A stretch of 64,000 nt of DNA from Polaribacter sp. L3A8 (lineage in GTDB: Bacteria; Bacteroidota; Bacteroidia; Flavobacteriales; Flavobacteriaceae): the NCBI RefSeq assembly GCF_009796785.1, contig NZ_CP047026.1, positions 4,012,501 through 4,076,500 of the forward strand. The letters run 5' to 3'. Positions 18,303 through 26,311 of this stretch are shown here, piece after piece (the first letter of the stretch is position 1; every line of letters begins with the position of its first letter). The notes beneath the pieces were generated by a model that saw nothing but the letters and a program-made list of their open reading frames with translations, did not search any database and was not told the origin of the DNA. Position numbers and translations under genes: made by a program.

Positions 18303-19190
18303 ATGAATTTTTTTAAATCCCATTTCTGGTATCACAAAAGCCAAAGAAATGGGATTTTCTTTTTAGTGATATGTATCATTATAGTACAGTCTGTTATTGT
18401 TTTTGGCGATTTCTCTTCAGAAGACACAGCAGATTTACATGCTACAGAAGTCTTAGCGTTTCATCATCAAATAGACAGTTTACAAGCAATTGAGATAGAA
18501 AACAGAAAACCTAAAATATACCCATTTAACCCTAACTATATTACAGATTACAAAGGCGAACAATTGGGTATGGCTTTAGATGAAATAGACCGGTTATTAG
18601 TGTTTAGAAAAACAAACAAATTTGTAAACTCTAACAAAGAGTTTCAAAAAGTAACCAAAGTCTCAGATTCTTTATTAAATAAAATTTCACCTTATTTTAA
18701 ATTTCCAGATTGGGTTGTTCGTAAAAAACAATCATCAAATACTTCATGGAAAGATTCAAAGCAACCTCATTACAAAAAGAAGGTTGCATCCACTACAGAT
18801 ATCAATAAAGCCACAGCAGAAGATTTTAAAACCATTAGCGGAATCGGAGAAGCTTTTTCAGAAAGAATTATAAAGTATCGTACCAAATTACAAGGTTTTT
18901 CTTTTAATAATCAATTGAATGAAGTTTGGGGTTTAGAAAAAGAAATTACAGATAAAGTATTGGCGGTATTTAAAATTATAGACAAACCTATTATCAAAAA
19001 AACAAATGTAAATACGGCAACATTTAAAGAGTTATTAAAGAATCCGTATATAGATTATCAACTTTGTAAAAATATTTTCGAGTATAGAGATGAAGTAGCT
19101 GAACTTCAAAATATTTCAGAATTAAAAAATATCAGGGATTTTCCTTTAGATAAGTATGACAGAATAGTCTTATATTTGGTCGCTGAATAA
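18303..19190 (+). CDS. Helix-hairpin-helix (ComEA-like) protein
   Basis: The 295-residue product has one membrane helix near its N-terminus (residues 18-38) and a C-terminal part with two or more helix-hairpin-helix motifs. INKATAEDFKTISGIGEAFS is the clearest, and VNTATFKELLKNPYIDYQLC is a second copy. ComEA-like HhH domains bind DNA without sequence preference and, when tethered to the membrane, can serve DNA uptake. That role is not shown here. It lies between a symporter and an acyl-CoA dehydrogenase and may be transcribed with the symporter. Confidence 0.8.
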   Translation: MNFFKSHFWYHKSQRNGIFFLVICIIIVQSVIVFGDFSSEDTADLHATEVLAFHHQIDSLQAIEIENRKPKIYPFNPNYITDYKGEQLGMALDEIDRLLVFRKTNKFVNSNKEFQKVTKVSDSLLNKISPYFKFPDWVVRKKQSSNTSWKDSKQPHYKKKVASTTDINKATAEDFKTISGIGEAFSERIIKYRTKLQGFSFNNQLNEVWGLEKEITDKVLAVFKIIDKPIIKKTNVNTATFKELLKNPYIDYQLCKNIFEYRDEVAELQNISELKNIRDFPLDKYDRIVLYLVAE

Positions 19191-19215
19191 CAACAACAAA
19201 CACATTTATTGGCTT

Positions 19216-20382
19216 ATGAACAGTATGTATTTTACTGAAGAGCACGAAGCATTTCGTGAAAGTTTTAAAGAGTTTTTGAAAAAAGAAGTAGTTCCTCATA
19301 TAGATAAGTGGGAAAAGGAAGGAAGTATAGAACGTTTTATCTGGAAGAAATTCGGAGAAATGGGCTATTTCGGTTTAAACACACCAGAAGAATTTGGAGG
19401 TTTAAACTTAGATTTATTTTACACCGTTATCTTTTTAGAAGAATTACAGAAAGTTAATTCAGGTGGTTTTGCAGCTGCAATGTGGGCACACGAATATTTA
19501 GCAATGACGCACCTTACAAAAGAAGGTGATGATTTTATCAAAAATAAATACTTAGTACCAAGTGTAGCAGGAGATATGATTGGTTGTTTATGCATCACAG
19601 AACCTTTTGGAGGATCTGATGTAGCAGGTTTACGTTCTACAGCAATCAAAAAAGGAGACAAATATATCTTAAACGGATCAAAAACGTTTATTACAAACGG
19701 AGTCTATTCAGATTATTTAATAGTTGCAGCAAAAACAGATCCTTCAGATAAATATAAAGGAATCAGTATTTTTGTAGTAGATAGAAACTCAAAAGGTCTT
19801 ACGGCAACTAAATTAGATAAACTTGGTTGGAGAGCTTCAGATACAGGAGAAATAGCATTCGATAATGTAGAAGTGCCAGCAACAAACTTAATGGGCGAAG
19901 AAGGAAAAGGTTTTCCTTATATAATGCAACATTTTGCTTTAGAACGTTTAATAATGGGAGTTAATGCACACGCCAGAGCAGAATTTGCTTTAGAATATGC
20001 GTTAAATTACATGCAAGAACGCGTAGCATTTGGTAAGTCTTTAGATAAGTTTCAGGTTTTAAGACACAAGATTGCAGAAATGGCGAGTAGAGTAGATATG
20101 TGTAAAGAATATAATTACTCAATTACAAAACGCTTAAATGACGGTCAGTATGTGGTAAAAGAAGCAAGTATGTCTAAATTACTTTCTACAAAAATGGCAG
20201 ACGAAGTTATTTACGATGCATTACAAATGTTAGGCGGTTACGGTTATATGGAAGATTACCCAATGGCACGTTTACTTAGAGATAGTAGGTTAGGGCCAAT
20301 AGGAGGAGGAACATCAGAAATTTTAAAAGAAATCATTGCTAAAATGGTCATCGACGGTAAAGAATATAAACCAGCGACTTAG
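19216..20382 (+). CDS. Acyl-CoA dehydrogenase family protein
   Basis: The 388-residue product is an FAD-dependent acyl-CoA dehydrogenase that introduces a trans-2 double bond in an acyl-CoA. The motif CITEPFGGSD (FAD and substrate contact) and the C-terminal GGYGYMEDYP are present. In the usual medium-chain enzyme the catalytic base lies in YEGT near the C-terminus; here that stretch reads GGGTSEI. A glutamate in FALERLIMG occupies the alternative position used by long-chain and isovaleryl enzymes, so I infer that this one uses that site. The true acyl substrate is not known. Confidence 0.9.
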   Translation: MNSMYFTEEHEAFRESFKEFLKKEVVPHIDKWEKEGSIERFIWKKFGEMGYFGLNTPEEFGGLNLDLFYTVIFLEELQKVNSGGFAAAMWAHEYLAMTHLTKEGDDFIKNKYLVPSVAGDMIGCLCITEPFGGSDVAGLRSTAIKKGDKYILNGSKTFITNGVYSDYLIVAAKTDPSDKYKGISIFVVDRNSKGLTATKLDKLGWRASDTGEIAFDNVEVPATNLMGEEGKGFPYIMQHFALERLIMGVNAHARAEFALEYALNYMQERVAFGKSLDKFQVLRHKIAEMASRVDMCKEYNYSITKRLNDGQYVVKEASMSKLLSTKMADEVIYDALQMLGGYGYMEDYPMARLLRDSRLGPIGGGTSEILKEIIAKMVIDGKEYKPAT

Positions 20383-20443
20383 TCTTAAGGTTTCAAAAAA
20401 ATTAAGGAAAAACTTGTTTTTAAATCACTATTTTTTAATTTTC

Positions 20444-20614
20444 GATAACTGATAACTGATAACTGATAACTGATAACTGATAACTGATAACTGATAACTG
20501 ATAACTGATAACTGATAACTGATAACTGATAACTGATAACTGATAACTGATAACTGATAACTGATAACTGATAACTGATAACTGATAACTGATAACTGAT
20601 AACTGATAACTGAT
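20444..20614. repeat. Perfect 7-bp tandem repeat (GATAACT, 24 copies)
   Basis: The unit GATAACT is repeated 24 times without a single interruption, plus three further bases. The array follows the acyl-CoA dehydrogenase gene and precedes the rpsU promoter. Seven is not a multiple of three, so any frame through it reads a seven-residue cycle; on the minus strand it stays open as repeated SVISYQL. I regard that as a shadow, not a gene. Copy number is likely to vary between strains through slippage. Confidence 0.97.
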
Positions 20615-20617
20615 TAT

Positions 20618-20697
20618 GGCGTTCCCTAAAAAGGTCGGGCTTTTCACTATATCTTTTTGTAAAAAACAAAAAGGATGCCGTTGCAATCCCTAACGCA
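20618..20697. repeat. Folded intergenic element next to the tandem repeat
   Basis: An 80-base segment can fold into nested stems. An outer stem pairs GCGTT at 20619-20623 with AACGC at 20692-20696, and an inner stem pairs CTTTTTGT at 20653-20660 with ACAAAAAG at 20666-20673 around an A-loop. From memory it resembles an interspersed intergenic repeat seen in Flavobacteriaceae, but only one copy is in this window. A function is not known. Confidence 0.5.
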
Positions 20698-20730
20698 AAT
20701 AGCATATTTAAAATATAATGCAATAACTAA

Positions 20731-20760
20731 TTGTCAATTCATAATTTGTAATTACATTTG
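20731..20760 (+). promoter_or_regulatory. Promoter of rpsU (Bacteroidota type)
   Basis: TTG at 20731-20733 and TACATTTG at 20753-20760 are separated by 19 bases. This fits the Bacteroidota consensus TTG-N17-20-TAnnTTTG. It would give an rpsU leader of roughly 65-70 bases. Confidence 0.7.
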
Positions 20761-20815
20761 CAGTCCAAAAAATAAAAATAATAGTTTAAATACTATTCAA
20801 AAATATAAAGAGACT

Positions 20816-20842
20816 ATGAAGGGAGGTGCCAACTTATGTTAA
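20816..20842 (+). promoter_or_regulatory. rpsU translation-start region: strong Shine-Dalgarno inside a 8-codon upstream frame
   Basis: The bases AAGGGAGGTG at 20819-20828 can pair with the 3' tail of 16S rRNA over about ten positions, counting one G-U pair, and lie seven bases before the rpsU ATG. The genes around it have no comparable site. A small open frame, MKGGANLC, starts with ATG at 20816, contains this site and ends with TAA at 20840-20842, overlapping the rpsU start codon. Bacteroidota ribosomes hide their anti-Shine-Dalgarno tail with bS21, so this site probably lets bS21 control its own synthesis. Confidence 0.75.
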
Positions 20843-21033
20843 TTATACCAATTAAAGAAGGAGAGAATATCGATAGAGCTTTAAAGCGTTACAAGAGAAA
20901 ATTCGATCGTACAAAAACGATGAAGAACTTGCGTGCTAGAAAGAACTTTACAAAACCTTCAGTAGCAAACAGAGCTCAAAGAATTAAAGCTTCTTACGTT
21001 CAGAGATTAAGAACACAAGAAGAAGTAGGTTAA
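20836..21033 (+). CDS. rpsU: 30S ribosomal protein bS21
   Basis: The 65-residue basic protein is bS21 of the small ribosomal subunit (MLIIPIKEGENIDRAL, then a run of arginines and lysines). In Flavobacterium ribosomes bS21, bS6 and bS18 cover the 3' end of 16S rRNA and block Shine-Dalgarno pairing. The start at 20836 is fixed by the Shine-Dalgarno seven bases upstream and by the family N-terminus. A Bacteroidota promoter lies at 20731-20760. Three hairpins follow the gene, the last one a terminator. Confidence 0.96.
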   Translation: MLIIPIKEGENIDRALKRYKRKFDRTKTMKNLRARKNFTKPSVANRAQRIKASYVQRLRTQEEVG

Positions 21034-21040
21034 TGAAACT

Positions 21041-21108
21041 CAATTTTAATAAGTCTGAAAGACAAAATTAAAATTGTAAGTTGAATTAATCCTGATGAAA
21101 ATCAGGAT
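21041..21108 (+). other. Two perfect hairpins behind rpsU
   Basis: The first is a 10-bp stem, CAATTTTAAT at 21041-21050 paired with ATTAAAATTG at 21067-21076. The second is an 8-bp stem with a GAAA loop, ATCCTGAT at 21089-21096 paired with ATCAGGAT at 21101-21108. Neither has a T-run. They may stabilise the 3' end of the short rpsU transcript; this is inference. Confidence 0.6.
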
Positions 21109-21125
21109 CTATAACTTCAAATTAT

Positions 21126-21161
21126 AAAACTCGTAATACATATTGTATTACGAGTTTTTTT
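21126..21161 (+). terminator. Intrinsic terminator of rpsU
   Basis: A 14-bp perfect stem (AAAACTCGTAATAC and its complement) with a five-base loop is followed by a T-run. It separates rpsU from the recombinase gene. Confidence 0.9.
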
Positions 21162-21210
21162 ATGCTCTAAATTTTGTAATTTTACAAATAACCAAATAAC
21201 CACCAATAAT

Positions 21211-22101
21211 TTGATTACTGCATTTTTAGAATATCTCTCTTTAGAAAAAAAATACTCAGTACATACAATTACTGCGTATAAAAAAGATTTAATATCATTT
21301 AGAGATTTCTTAGTAATAGAATATGCTCAAGAAAACTTATTAGAAGTCAATTACCCACAAATAAGAAGTTGGGTCGTTGCTTTGGTAGAAACTAAGATAT
21401 CAAATAGAACCATTAATAGAAAAGTCAGTTCATTAAAATCTTTTTATAAGTTCTTGCAAAAGACAAAACAGATAGATGGTAATCCGCTTTCTAAACACAA
21501 AGCCTTAAAAACAGAAAAAAGAGTACAAGTACCATTTACGTCAAATGAAATTAATGCTGTTATAAATCATTTCGAAAAAGAAGGTCAAAGTGAGTTTGTA
21601 TCTGTAAGAAATAAATTAATTGTAGAGTTATTTTATTCAACAGGTATTAGAAGGGCAGAATTAATTAATATAAAAGAAAGAGATGTTAGTTTTTCAGATA
21701 AAACAATAAAAGTACTAGGTAAAAGAAATAAAGAGCGTTTTGTACCCTTGTTAAGTTCTGTAATTCAAACACTAAATAGATATTTAGAGTTAAAAGCAGC
21801 GTTTGCCATTGGTTTAGAAGAACTCTTTATTACAGAAAAGGGAAATAAAATTTATGAAACGCTTGTCTACAGAATTATTAATTCTTACTTTAGTAAAGTC
21901 TCTTCGAAGCAGAAAAAAAGCCCACATATATTAAGGCATTCTTTCGCAACACACCTATTAAATGAAGGGGCAGATTTAAATTCGGTTAAGGAGTTGTTAG
22001 GGCATTCTTCTTTAGCATCAACACAAGTCTATACGCAAAATAGCCTTGATGTTATAAAAAAAGTATATAACCAGGCTCACCCTAGAAGCCATAAAAAATA
22101 A
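21211..22101 (+). CDS. xerC: Tyrosine recombinase of the XerC/XerD type
   Basis: The 296-residue product is a site-specific tyrosine recombinase of the Xer kind, which resolves chromosome dimers at dif. An N-terminal SAM-like core-binding domain is followed by the catalytic domain with R147 (TGIRRAE), K171 (LGKRNKER), H239 and R242 (HILRHSF), H265 (LLGHSS) and the nucleophile Y274 (TQVYTQ). The start is a TTG, with no ATG nearby in frame giving a family-like N-terminus. Its place between rpsU and hpf is conserved in Bacteroidota and argues for a housekeeping Xer and not a phage integrase. XerC versus XerD is not certain. Confidence 0.9.
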   Translation: MITAFLEYLSLEKKYSVHTITAYKKDLISFRDFLVIEYAQENLLEVNYPQIRSWVVALVETKISNRTINRKVSSLKSFYKFLQKTKQIDGNPLSKHKALKTEKRVQVPFTSNEINAVINHFEKEGQSEFVSVRNKLIVELFYSTGIRRAELINIKERDVSFSDKTIKVLGKRNKERFVPLLSSVIQTLNRYLELKAAFAIGLEELFITEKGNKIYETLVYRIINSYFSKVSSKQKKSPHILRHSFATHLLNEGADLNSVKELLGHSSLASTQVYTQNSLDVIKKVYNQAHPRSHKK

Positions 22102-22107
22102 TAATAT

Positions 22108-22416
22108 ATGAAAGTATTCACGCAATCAGTAAATTTTAATGCAGATAAGGAACTTATAGCATATGTAGATGAAAAAATTTTAACATTAACAAAATTTCAT
22201 GACAAAATAGTTGATGCAGAAGTTTTTTTGAAAGTTATAAATACCAGTGATAAAGAAAATAAAATAACCGAAGTAAAAATAAATATTCCAGGAAGCGAGT
22301 TAATTATTAAACGAGAAGCAAAAACCTTCGAAGAAGGCGTTAATGCTGCAGTAGATAACTTAAAAAGACAGTTAAAAAGGTCTAAAGAAAAGCAGAGGGA
22401 CTCTATAATTTCATAA
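22108..22416 (+). CDS. hpf: Ribosome hibernation/promoting factor (HPF/RaiA family)
   Basis: The 102-residue product is a short-form HPF/RaiA protein that binds the decoding region of idle 30S subunits and protects ribosomes in slow growth. The N-terminal VNFNADKELIAYVDEKILTL and the basic C-terminus NLKRQLKRSKEKQR fit the family. It has no long C-terminal dimerisation domain, so it is the short type. It starts six bases after the recombinase stop, so the two genes form an operon. Confidence 0.9.
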   Translation: MKVFTQSVNFNADKELIAYVDEKILTLTKFHDKIVDAEVFLKVINTSDKENKITEVKINIPGSELIIKREAKTFEEGVNAAVDNLKRQLKRSKEKQRDSIIS

Positions 22417-22452
22417 AATTGAAAAAAAAGTAAAAAAACTTTAAAAAAAGTT

Positions 22453-22481
22453 TTGAAAAGTAAAAAAACTTTGTACATTTG
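22453..22481 (+). promoter_or_regulatory. Promoter of the tRNA-Thr/Tyr/Gly/Thr-tuf cluster
   Basis: TTG at 22453-22455 and TACATTTG at 22474-22481 are 18 bases apart, a near-consensus Bacteroidota promoter. The first tRNA begins 40 bases downstream, which suits a stable-RNA transcript. Confidence 0.75.
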
Positions 22482-22520
22482 CAATCCGTTAGAAATAGCG
22501 GATTGTTTTTTACATCAAAA

Positions 22521-22594
22521 GCCGATGTAGCTCAGTTGGCTAGAGCAGCTGATTTGTAATCAGCAGGTCGTGGGTTCGAGTCCCTCCATCGGCT
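22521..22594 (+). tRNA. tRNA-Thr (anticodon TGT)
   Basis: A full cloverleaf is present with acceptor GCCGATG paired to CATCGGC, a D-arm, the anticodon loop TTTGTAA and a T-loop TTCGAGT. CCA is not encoded. Confidence 0.97.
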
Positions 22595-22648
22595 CAAAAA
22601 AAACAATAATTGCGAAAGCAATAAGGTTCATTGAAATAGTAAATTAAA

Positions 22649-22730
22649 GGGGAGATACTCAAGCGGCCAACGAGGACGGACTGTAACTCCGTTGACTACG
22701 TCTTCGCAGGTTCGAATCCTGCTCTCCCCA
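22649..22730 (+). tRNA. tRNA-Tyr (anticodon GTA)
   Basis: The acceptor GGGGAGA pairs with TCTCCCC. The 82-base length and long variable arm are right for a bacterial tRNA-Tyr, and the anticodon loop CTGTAAC gives GTA. Confidence 0.97.
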
Positions 22731-22746
22731 CAATTTACATATTAAT

Positions 22747-22819
22747 GCGAAAGTAGCTCAGTTGGTAGAGCGTCAGCCTTCCAAGCTGAATGTCGCCGGT
22801 TCGAACCCGGTCTTTCGCT
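22747..22819 (+). tRNA. tRNA-Gly (anticodon TCC), copy 1
   Basis: The acceptor GCGAAAG pairs with CTTTCGC and the anticodon loop CTTCCAA gives TCC. A second, nearly identical gene lies on the minus strand at 48007-48079. Confidence 0.97.
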
Positions 22820-22834
22820 CAATATTATCAGCAA

Positions 22835-22907
22835 GCCGGTGTAGCTCAGTTGGTAGAGCGCATCCTTGGTAGGGATGAGGTCGTGGGTTCAAATCCCATC
22901 GCTGGCT
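22835..22907 (+). tRNA. tRNA-Thr (anticodon GGT)
   Basis: The acceptor GCCGGTG pairs with CGCTGGC using two G-U pairs. The anticodon loop TTGGTAG gives GGT. It lies 58 bases before tuf. Confidence 0.96.
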
Positions 22908-22965
22908 CATTTTAAAATTATTACACACTAAATATATTTAAACTAAAGAATAAAAATTAAGAATC

Positions 22966-24153
22966 ATGGCAAAAGCAAATTTTGACCGTTCGAAACCACA
23001 CTTAAACATTGGTACTATCGGACACGTAGATCACGGTAAGACTACATTAACTGCGGCTATTACTAAAGTATTAGCTGATGCAGGATTCTCTGAGGCTAGA
23101 TCATTTGATCAGATTGATAACGCACCAGAAGAAAAAGAAAGAGGTATTACAATTAATACTTCACATGTAGAGTATCAAACAGCTAATCGTCACTATGCTC
23201 ATGTTGACTGTCCAGGTCACGCGGATTATGTGAAGAACATGGTAACAGGTGCTGCTCAAATGGACGGTGCAATTTTAGTTGTTGCTGCAACAGATGGGCC
23301 AATGCCTCAAACTAGAGAGCATATCTTATTAGGTCGTCAGGTTGGTATTCCTCGTATGGTTGTATTCATGAATAAAGTGGATATGGTTGATGATGAAGAA
23401 TTAATCGAATTAGTAGATATGGAGGTAAGAGAATTACTTTCTTTCTATGAGTATGATGGAGATAATGGACCTGTAATTGCTGGTTCTGCTTTAGGTGCAC
23501 TTAACGGTGAGCAAAAATGGGTTGATACTGTTTTAGAATTAATGGCAGCTGTTGATGAGTGGATCGAAGAGCCTTTAAGAGAAATTGATAAAGATTTCTT
23601 AATGCCAGTTGAGGATGTATTCTCTATTACTGGACGTGGTACTGTTGCAACTGGTCGTATTGAGACTGGTATTGCTAACACGGGAGATGTTGTTGATATT
23701 ATTGGTATGGGAGCTGAAAAAATGACTTCTACTATTACTGGTATCGAAATGTTCCGTCAAATCTTAGATAGAGGTGAGGCTGGAGATAATGCAGGTATCT
23801 TATTAAGAGGTGTTGCAAAAGAAGATATTAAAAGAGGTATGGTAATCTGTAAGCCAGGTTCTGTAACTCCTCATGCTAAGTTTAAAGCAGAGGTTTATGT
23901 TCTTAAAAAAGAAGAAGGTGGACGTCACACTCCATTCCATAACAACTATCGTCCTCAGTTCTATGTAAGAACTACAGATGTTACAGGTACTATTAACTTA
24001 CCTGATGGAGTTGAAATGGTAATGCCAGGAGATAACTTAACAATTACAGTTGACTTAATTCAACCAATCGCATTAAATGTTGGTTTACGTTTCGCTATCC
24101 GTGAAGGTGGTAGAACAGTTGGAGCTGGTCAGGTAACTGAATTATTAGACTAA
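22966..24153 (+). CDS. tuf: Elongation factor Tu
   Basis: EF-Tu carries aminoacyl-tRNA to the ribosomal A site using GTP. The 395-residue product has the G1 motif GHVDHGKT at residues 19-26, the G3 motif DCPGH and the G4 motif NKVD, followed by domains 2 and 3 at the normal length. It follows four tRNA genes in what is likely one transcript and is closed by a hairpin at 24181. No Shine-Dalgarno is seen before the ATG, as is usual in this phylum. Confidence 0.98.
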   Translation: MAKANFDRSKPHLNIGTIGHVDHGKTTLTAAITKVLADAGFSEARSFDQIDNAPEEKERGITINTSHVEYQTANRHYAHVDCPGHADYVKNMVTGAAQMDGAILVVAATDGPMPQTREHILLGRQVGIPRMVVFMNKVDMVDDEELIELVDMEVRELLSFYEYDGDNGPVIAGSALGALNGEQKWVDTVLELMAAVDEWIEEPLREIDKDFLMPVEDVFSITGRGTVATGRIETGIANTGDVVDIIGMGAEKMTSTITGIEMFRQILDRGEAGDNAGILLRGVAKEDIKRGMVICKPGSVTPHAKFKAEVYVLKKEEGGRHTPFHNNYRPQFYVRTTDVTGTINLPDGVEMVMPGDNLTITVDLIQPIALNVGLRFAIREGGRTVGAGQVTELLD

Positions 24154-24180
24154 GATTTTAGTTTATTAATAAATAAATTC

Positions 24181-24213
24181 AAAGGGTGTTCCGTTTTTAA
24201 CGGAACGCCTTTA
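24181..24213 (+). terminator. Terminator-like hairpin after tuf
   Basis: The stem GTTCCGTT paired with AACGGAAC, extended by AAAGG and CCTTT, follows the tuf stop by 27 bases. The T-run is short, so some read-through into tRNA-Trp and secE is possible. Confidence 0.7.
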
Positions 24214-24227
24214 TCAATGAATAAAAT

Positions 24228-24299
24228 ACGGGCGTAGTTCAGCGGTAGAGCACTGGTCTCCAAAACCAGCTGTCGGGAGTTCGAATCTCTCCGCCCGTG
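24228..24299 (+). tRNA. tRNA-Trp (anticodon CCA)
   Basis: The acceptor ACGGGCG pairs with CGCCCGT and the anticodon loop CTCCAAA gives CCA. Its place between tuf and secE is conserved in Bacteroidota and many other bacteria. Confidence 0.97.
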
Positions 24300-24319
24300 C
24301 TATAAAACATAAATGTAAA

Positions 24320-24514
24320 ATGAACTTTATACAATATATCAAAGATTCTTTTGACGAATTAAGTAACCACATGACTTGGATCTCTAAAGAGGATGCGCAA
24401 AAAACAACGGTAACTGTCGCTGTTTTTACAATTGTATTCGCATTAGCTGTTGCTGGTATAGATTATGTTTTTCAAACAGGATTAGATAACTTTTTTAAAA
24501 TATTTTCAAACTAA
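24320..24514 (+). CDS. secE: Preprotein translocase subunit SecE
   Basis: This 64-residue single-span membrane protein clamps SecY in the Sec translocon. The amphipathic start (MNFIQYIKDSFDELSN), the HMTWISKEDAQ segment and one membrane helix (TVAVFTIVFALAVAGIDYVF) are typical. It lies 20 bases after tRNA-Trp and two bases before nusG, as the first protein gene of the ribosomal and RNA polymerase operon. Confidence 0.95.
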   Translation: MNFIQYIKDSFDELSNHMTWISKEDAQKTTVTVAVFTIVFALAVAGIDYVFQTGLDNFFKIFSN

Positions 24515-24516
24515 TT

Positions 24517-25068
24517 ATGGCGACTGACTCAGTAATGAAGTGGTATGTTGTTAGGGCCATTGGAGGACAAGAGAATAAAGTGAAAGCTTATATTGAAACT
24601 GAAATTTCTAGAGTAGGATTATCTGACTATGTTAGTCAAGTAATTGTACCAACTGAAAAAGTAATTCAGATTAGAAATGGTAAAAAGGTAAATAGAGAAA
24701 GAGTATACTTTCCGGGTTATATTATGGTTGAGGCGAATCTATCTGGAGAAGTACCTCACGTAATAAAAGGAATTACTGGTGTTATTGGATTCTTAGGAGA
24801 AGTAAAAGGTGGAGAACCTGTTCCTATGCGTAAAGCTGAAGTTAACAGAATGTTAGGTAAGGTTGATGAGCTATCTGTACAAGATGAAAATATTGCAATT
24901 CCTTTTAATATCGGTGAAACAGTAAAAGTTGTTGATGGTCCATTTAACGGATTTGACGGAACTATAGAAAAAGTAAACGAAGAAAAGCGTAAACTTGAAG
25001 TAATGGTTAAGATTTTCGGAAGAAAAACACCATTAGAGTTAAGTTATATGCAAGTAGAAAAGATATAA
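24517..25068 (+). CDS. nusG: Transcription termination/antitermination factor NusG
   Basis: The 183-residue product has an N-terminal NGN domain (KWYVVRAIGGQENKV) that binds the RNA polymerase clamp and a C-terminal KOW domain (VKVVDGPFNGFDGTIEKV) that contacts Rho or ribosomal protein S10. The length is the family norm. It couples transcription with translation and sits in its usual position between secE and rplK. Confidence 0.97.
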   Translation: MATDSVMKWYVVRAIGGQENKVKAYIETEISRVGLSDYVSQVIVPTEKVIQIRNGKKVNRERVYFPGYIMVEANLSGEVPHVIKGITGVIGFLGEVKGGEPVPMRKAEVNRMLGKVDELSVQDENIAIPFNIGETVKVVDGPFNGFDGTIEKVNEEKRKLEVMVKIFGRKTPLELSYMQVEKI

Positions 25069-25094
25069 TTGTTACACAAATATATATTGATATC

Positions 25095-25128
25095 GATTTA
25101 TTTTTTGGCTTCCAACTTAAAATAAATC
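25095..25128 (+). promoter_or_regulatory. Leader hairpin before rplK
   Basis: A perfect 10-bp stem, GATTTATTTT paired with AAAATAAATC, encloses a 14-base loop 14 bases before the rplK start. In other bacteria the L11-L1 leader is the target of L1 feedback. Whether this hairpin does that is inference. Confidence 0.4.
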
Positions 25129-25144
25129 ATTAAACATTTTTAAA

Positions 25145-25582
25145 ATGGCAAAAGAAGTTAGTAAAGTAGTTAAGTTACAAGTAAAGGGAGGCGCAGCGAA
25201 TCCATCGCCGCCGGTTGGACCTGCTTTAGGAGCTGCTGGTGTTAACATTATGGAGTTCTGTAAACAGTTTAATGCAAGAACGCAAGACAAACAAGGTAAA
25301 GTTTTACCTGTTGTTATTACTGTTTTCAAAGATAAATCATTCGATTTTCTTGTAAAAACTCCTCCTGCAGCAGTCCAGTTACTAGAAGCAGCCAAAATTA
25401 AAAAAGGTTCAGGAGAACCAAACAGAAAGAAAGTAGCATCAGTTACTTGGGATCAAATTAAAGTTATTGCAGAAGACAAAATGGTAGATTTAAATGCCTT
25501 TGAAACTTCTTCAGCAATGCGTATGATTGCAGGTACAGCACGTTCTATGGGATTAACAGTAAAAGGAGATGCACCAGCATAA
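25145..25582 (+). CDS. rplK: 50S ribosomal protein uL11
   Basis: The 145-residue product is uL11, which with 23S rRNA forms the base of the GTPase-associated stalk. The glycine/proline-rich motif [20 protein letters not shown] near residue 17 and the C-terminal rRNA-binding domain are clear. It is followed 20 bases later by rplA in the same operon. Confidence 0.98.
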   Translation: MAKEVSKVVKLQVKGGAANPSPPVGPALGAAGVNIMEFCKQFNARTQDKQGKVLPVVITVFKDKSFDFLVKTPPAAVQLLEAAKIKKGSGEPNRKKVASVTWDQIKVIAEDKMVDLNAFETSSAMRMIAGTARSMGLTVKGDAPA

Positions 25583-25602
25583 ACTTTATAAAAAGTAGTA
25601 AA

Positions 25603-26292
25603 ATGGCAAAATTAACAAAAAAGCAAAAAGAAGCTTACGCAAAGGTAGATAGCTCTAAATCTTATGATTTAGCAGCAGCTTCAGCGCTAGTCAAAGACAT
25701 TACTAATGTAAAGTTTGATGCATCAGTAGATTTAGCTATACGTTTAGGAGTAGATCCTCGTAAAGCAAATCAAATGGTACGTGGTGTTGTAACATTACCT
25801 CACGGAACAGGAAAAGATGTAAAAGTTTTAGCATTAGTAACTCCAGATAAAGAAGCAGAAGCTACAGCAGCAGGTGCAGATTATGTTGGGTTAGATGAAT
25901 ACCTTCAAAAGATTAAAGGAGGATGGACAGATGTAGATGTAATTATTACAATGCCAAGTGTAATGGGTAAATTAGGTCCCTTAGGAAGAATTTTAGGTCC
26001 TAGAGGTTTAATGCCAAACCCAAAAACTGGTACGGTAACAATGGATGTTGCAAAAGCTGTTACAGATGTAAAAGCTGGTAAGATTGACTTTAAAGTTGAT
26101 AAAACTGGTATCGTTCATGCTGCAATTGGAAAAGTATCTTTTGATGCTAAGAAAATTGAAGAAAATGCAAACGAGTTAATACAAACAATTATTAAATTGA
26201 AACCTACAACTGCAAAAGGAACGTATGTAAAAAGCGTTTTTATGTCTAGTACCATGAGTCCTAGTATCGCTGTTGAGGTGAAAACTGTTTAA
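25603..26292 (+). CDS. rplA: 50S ribosomal protein uL1
   Basis: The 229-residue product is uL1 of the mobile L1 stalk that guides deacylated tRNA out of the E site. The hallmark [20 protein letters not shown] lies near residue 125. In many bacteria uL1 also represses its own operon by binding the leader RNA. Length and gene order are normal. Confidence 0.98.
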   Translation: MAKLTKKQKEAYAKVDSSKSYDLAAASALVKDITNVKFDASVDLAIRLGVDPRKANQMVRGVVTLPHGTGKDVKVLALVTPDKEAEATAAGADYVGLDEYLQKIKGGWTDVDVIITMPSVMGKLGPLGRILGPRGLMPNPKTGTVTMDVAKAVTDVKAGKIDFKVDKTGIVHAAIGKVSFDAKKIEENANELIQTIIKLKPTTAKGTYVKSVFMSSTMSPSIAVEVKTV

Positions 26293-26311
26293 TACGTTAA
26301 AACTTATAATT

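Noticed and set aside
20444..20614. A CRISPR array
   Set aside because: The unit is 7 bp with no spacers, so it is a simple tandem repeat. No CRISPR array or cas gene was seen in the window.
20385..20723. Minus-strand open frames of about 85-110 codons through the tandem repeat
   Set aside because: They consist of repeated SVISYQL generated by the 7-bp period and open in more than one frame. There is no support for a protein.
21211..22101. Tyrosine recombinase as a mobile-element integrase
   Set aside because: It sits in the conserved rpsU-xerC-hpf block among core genes, so a housekeeping Xer role is more likely.
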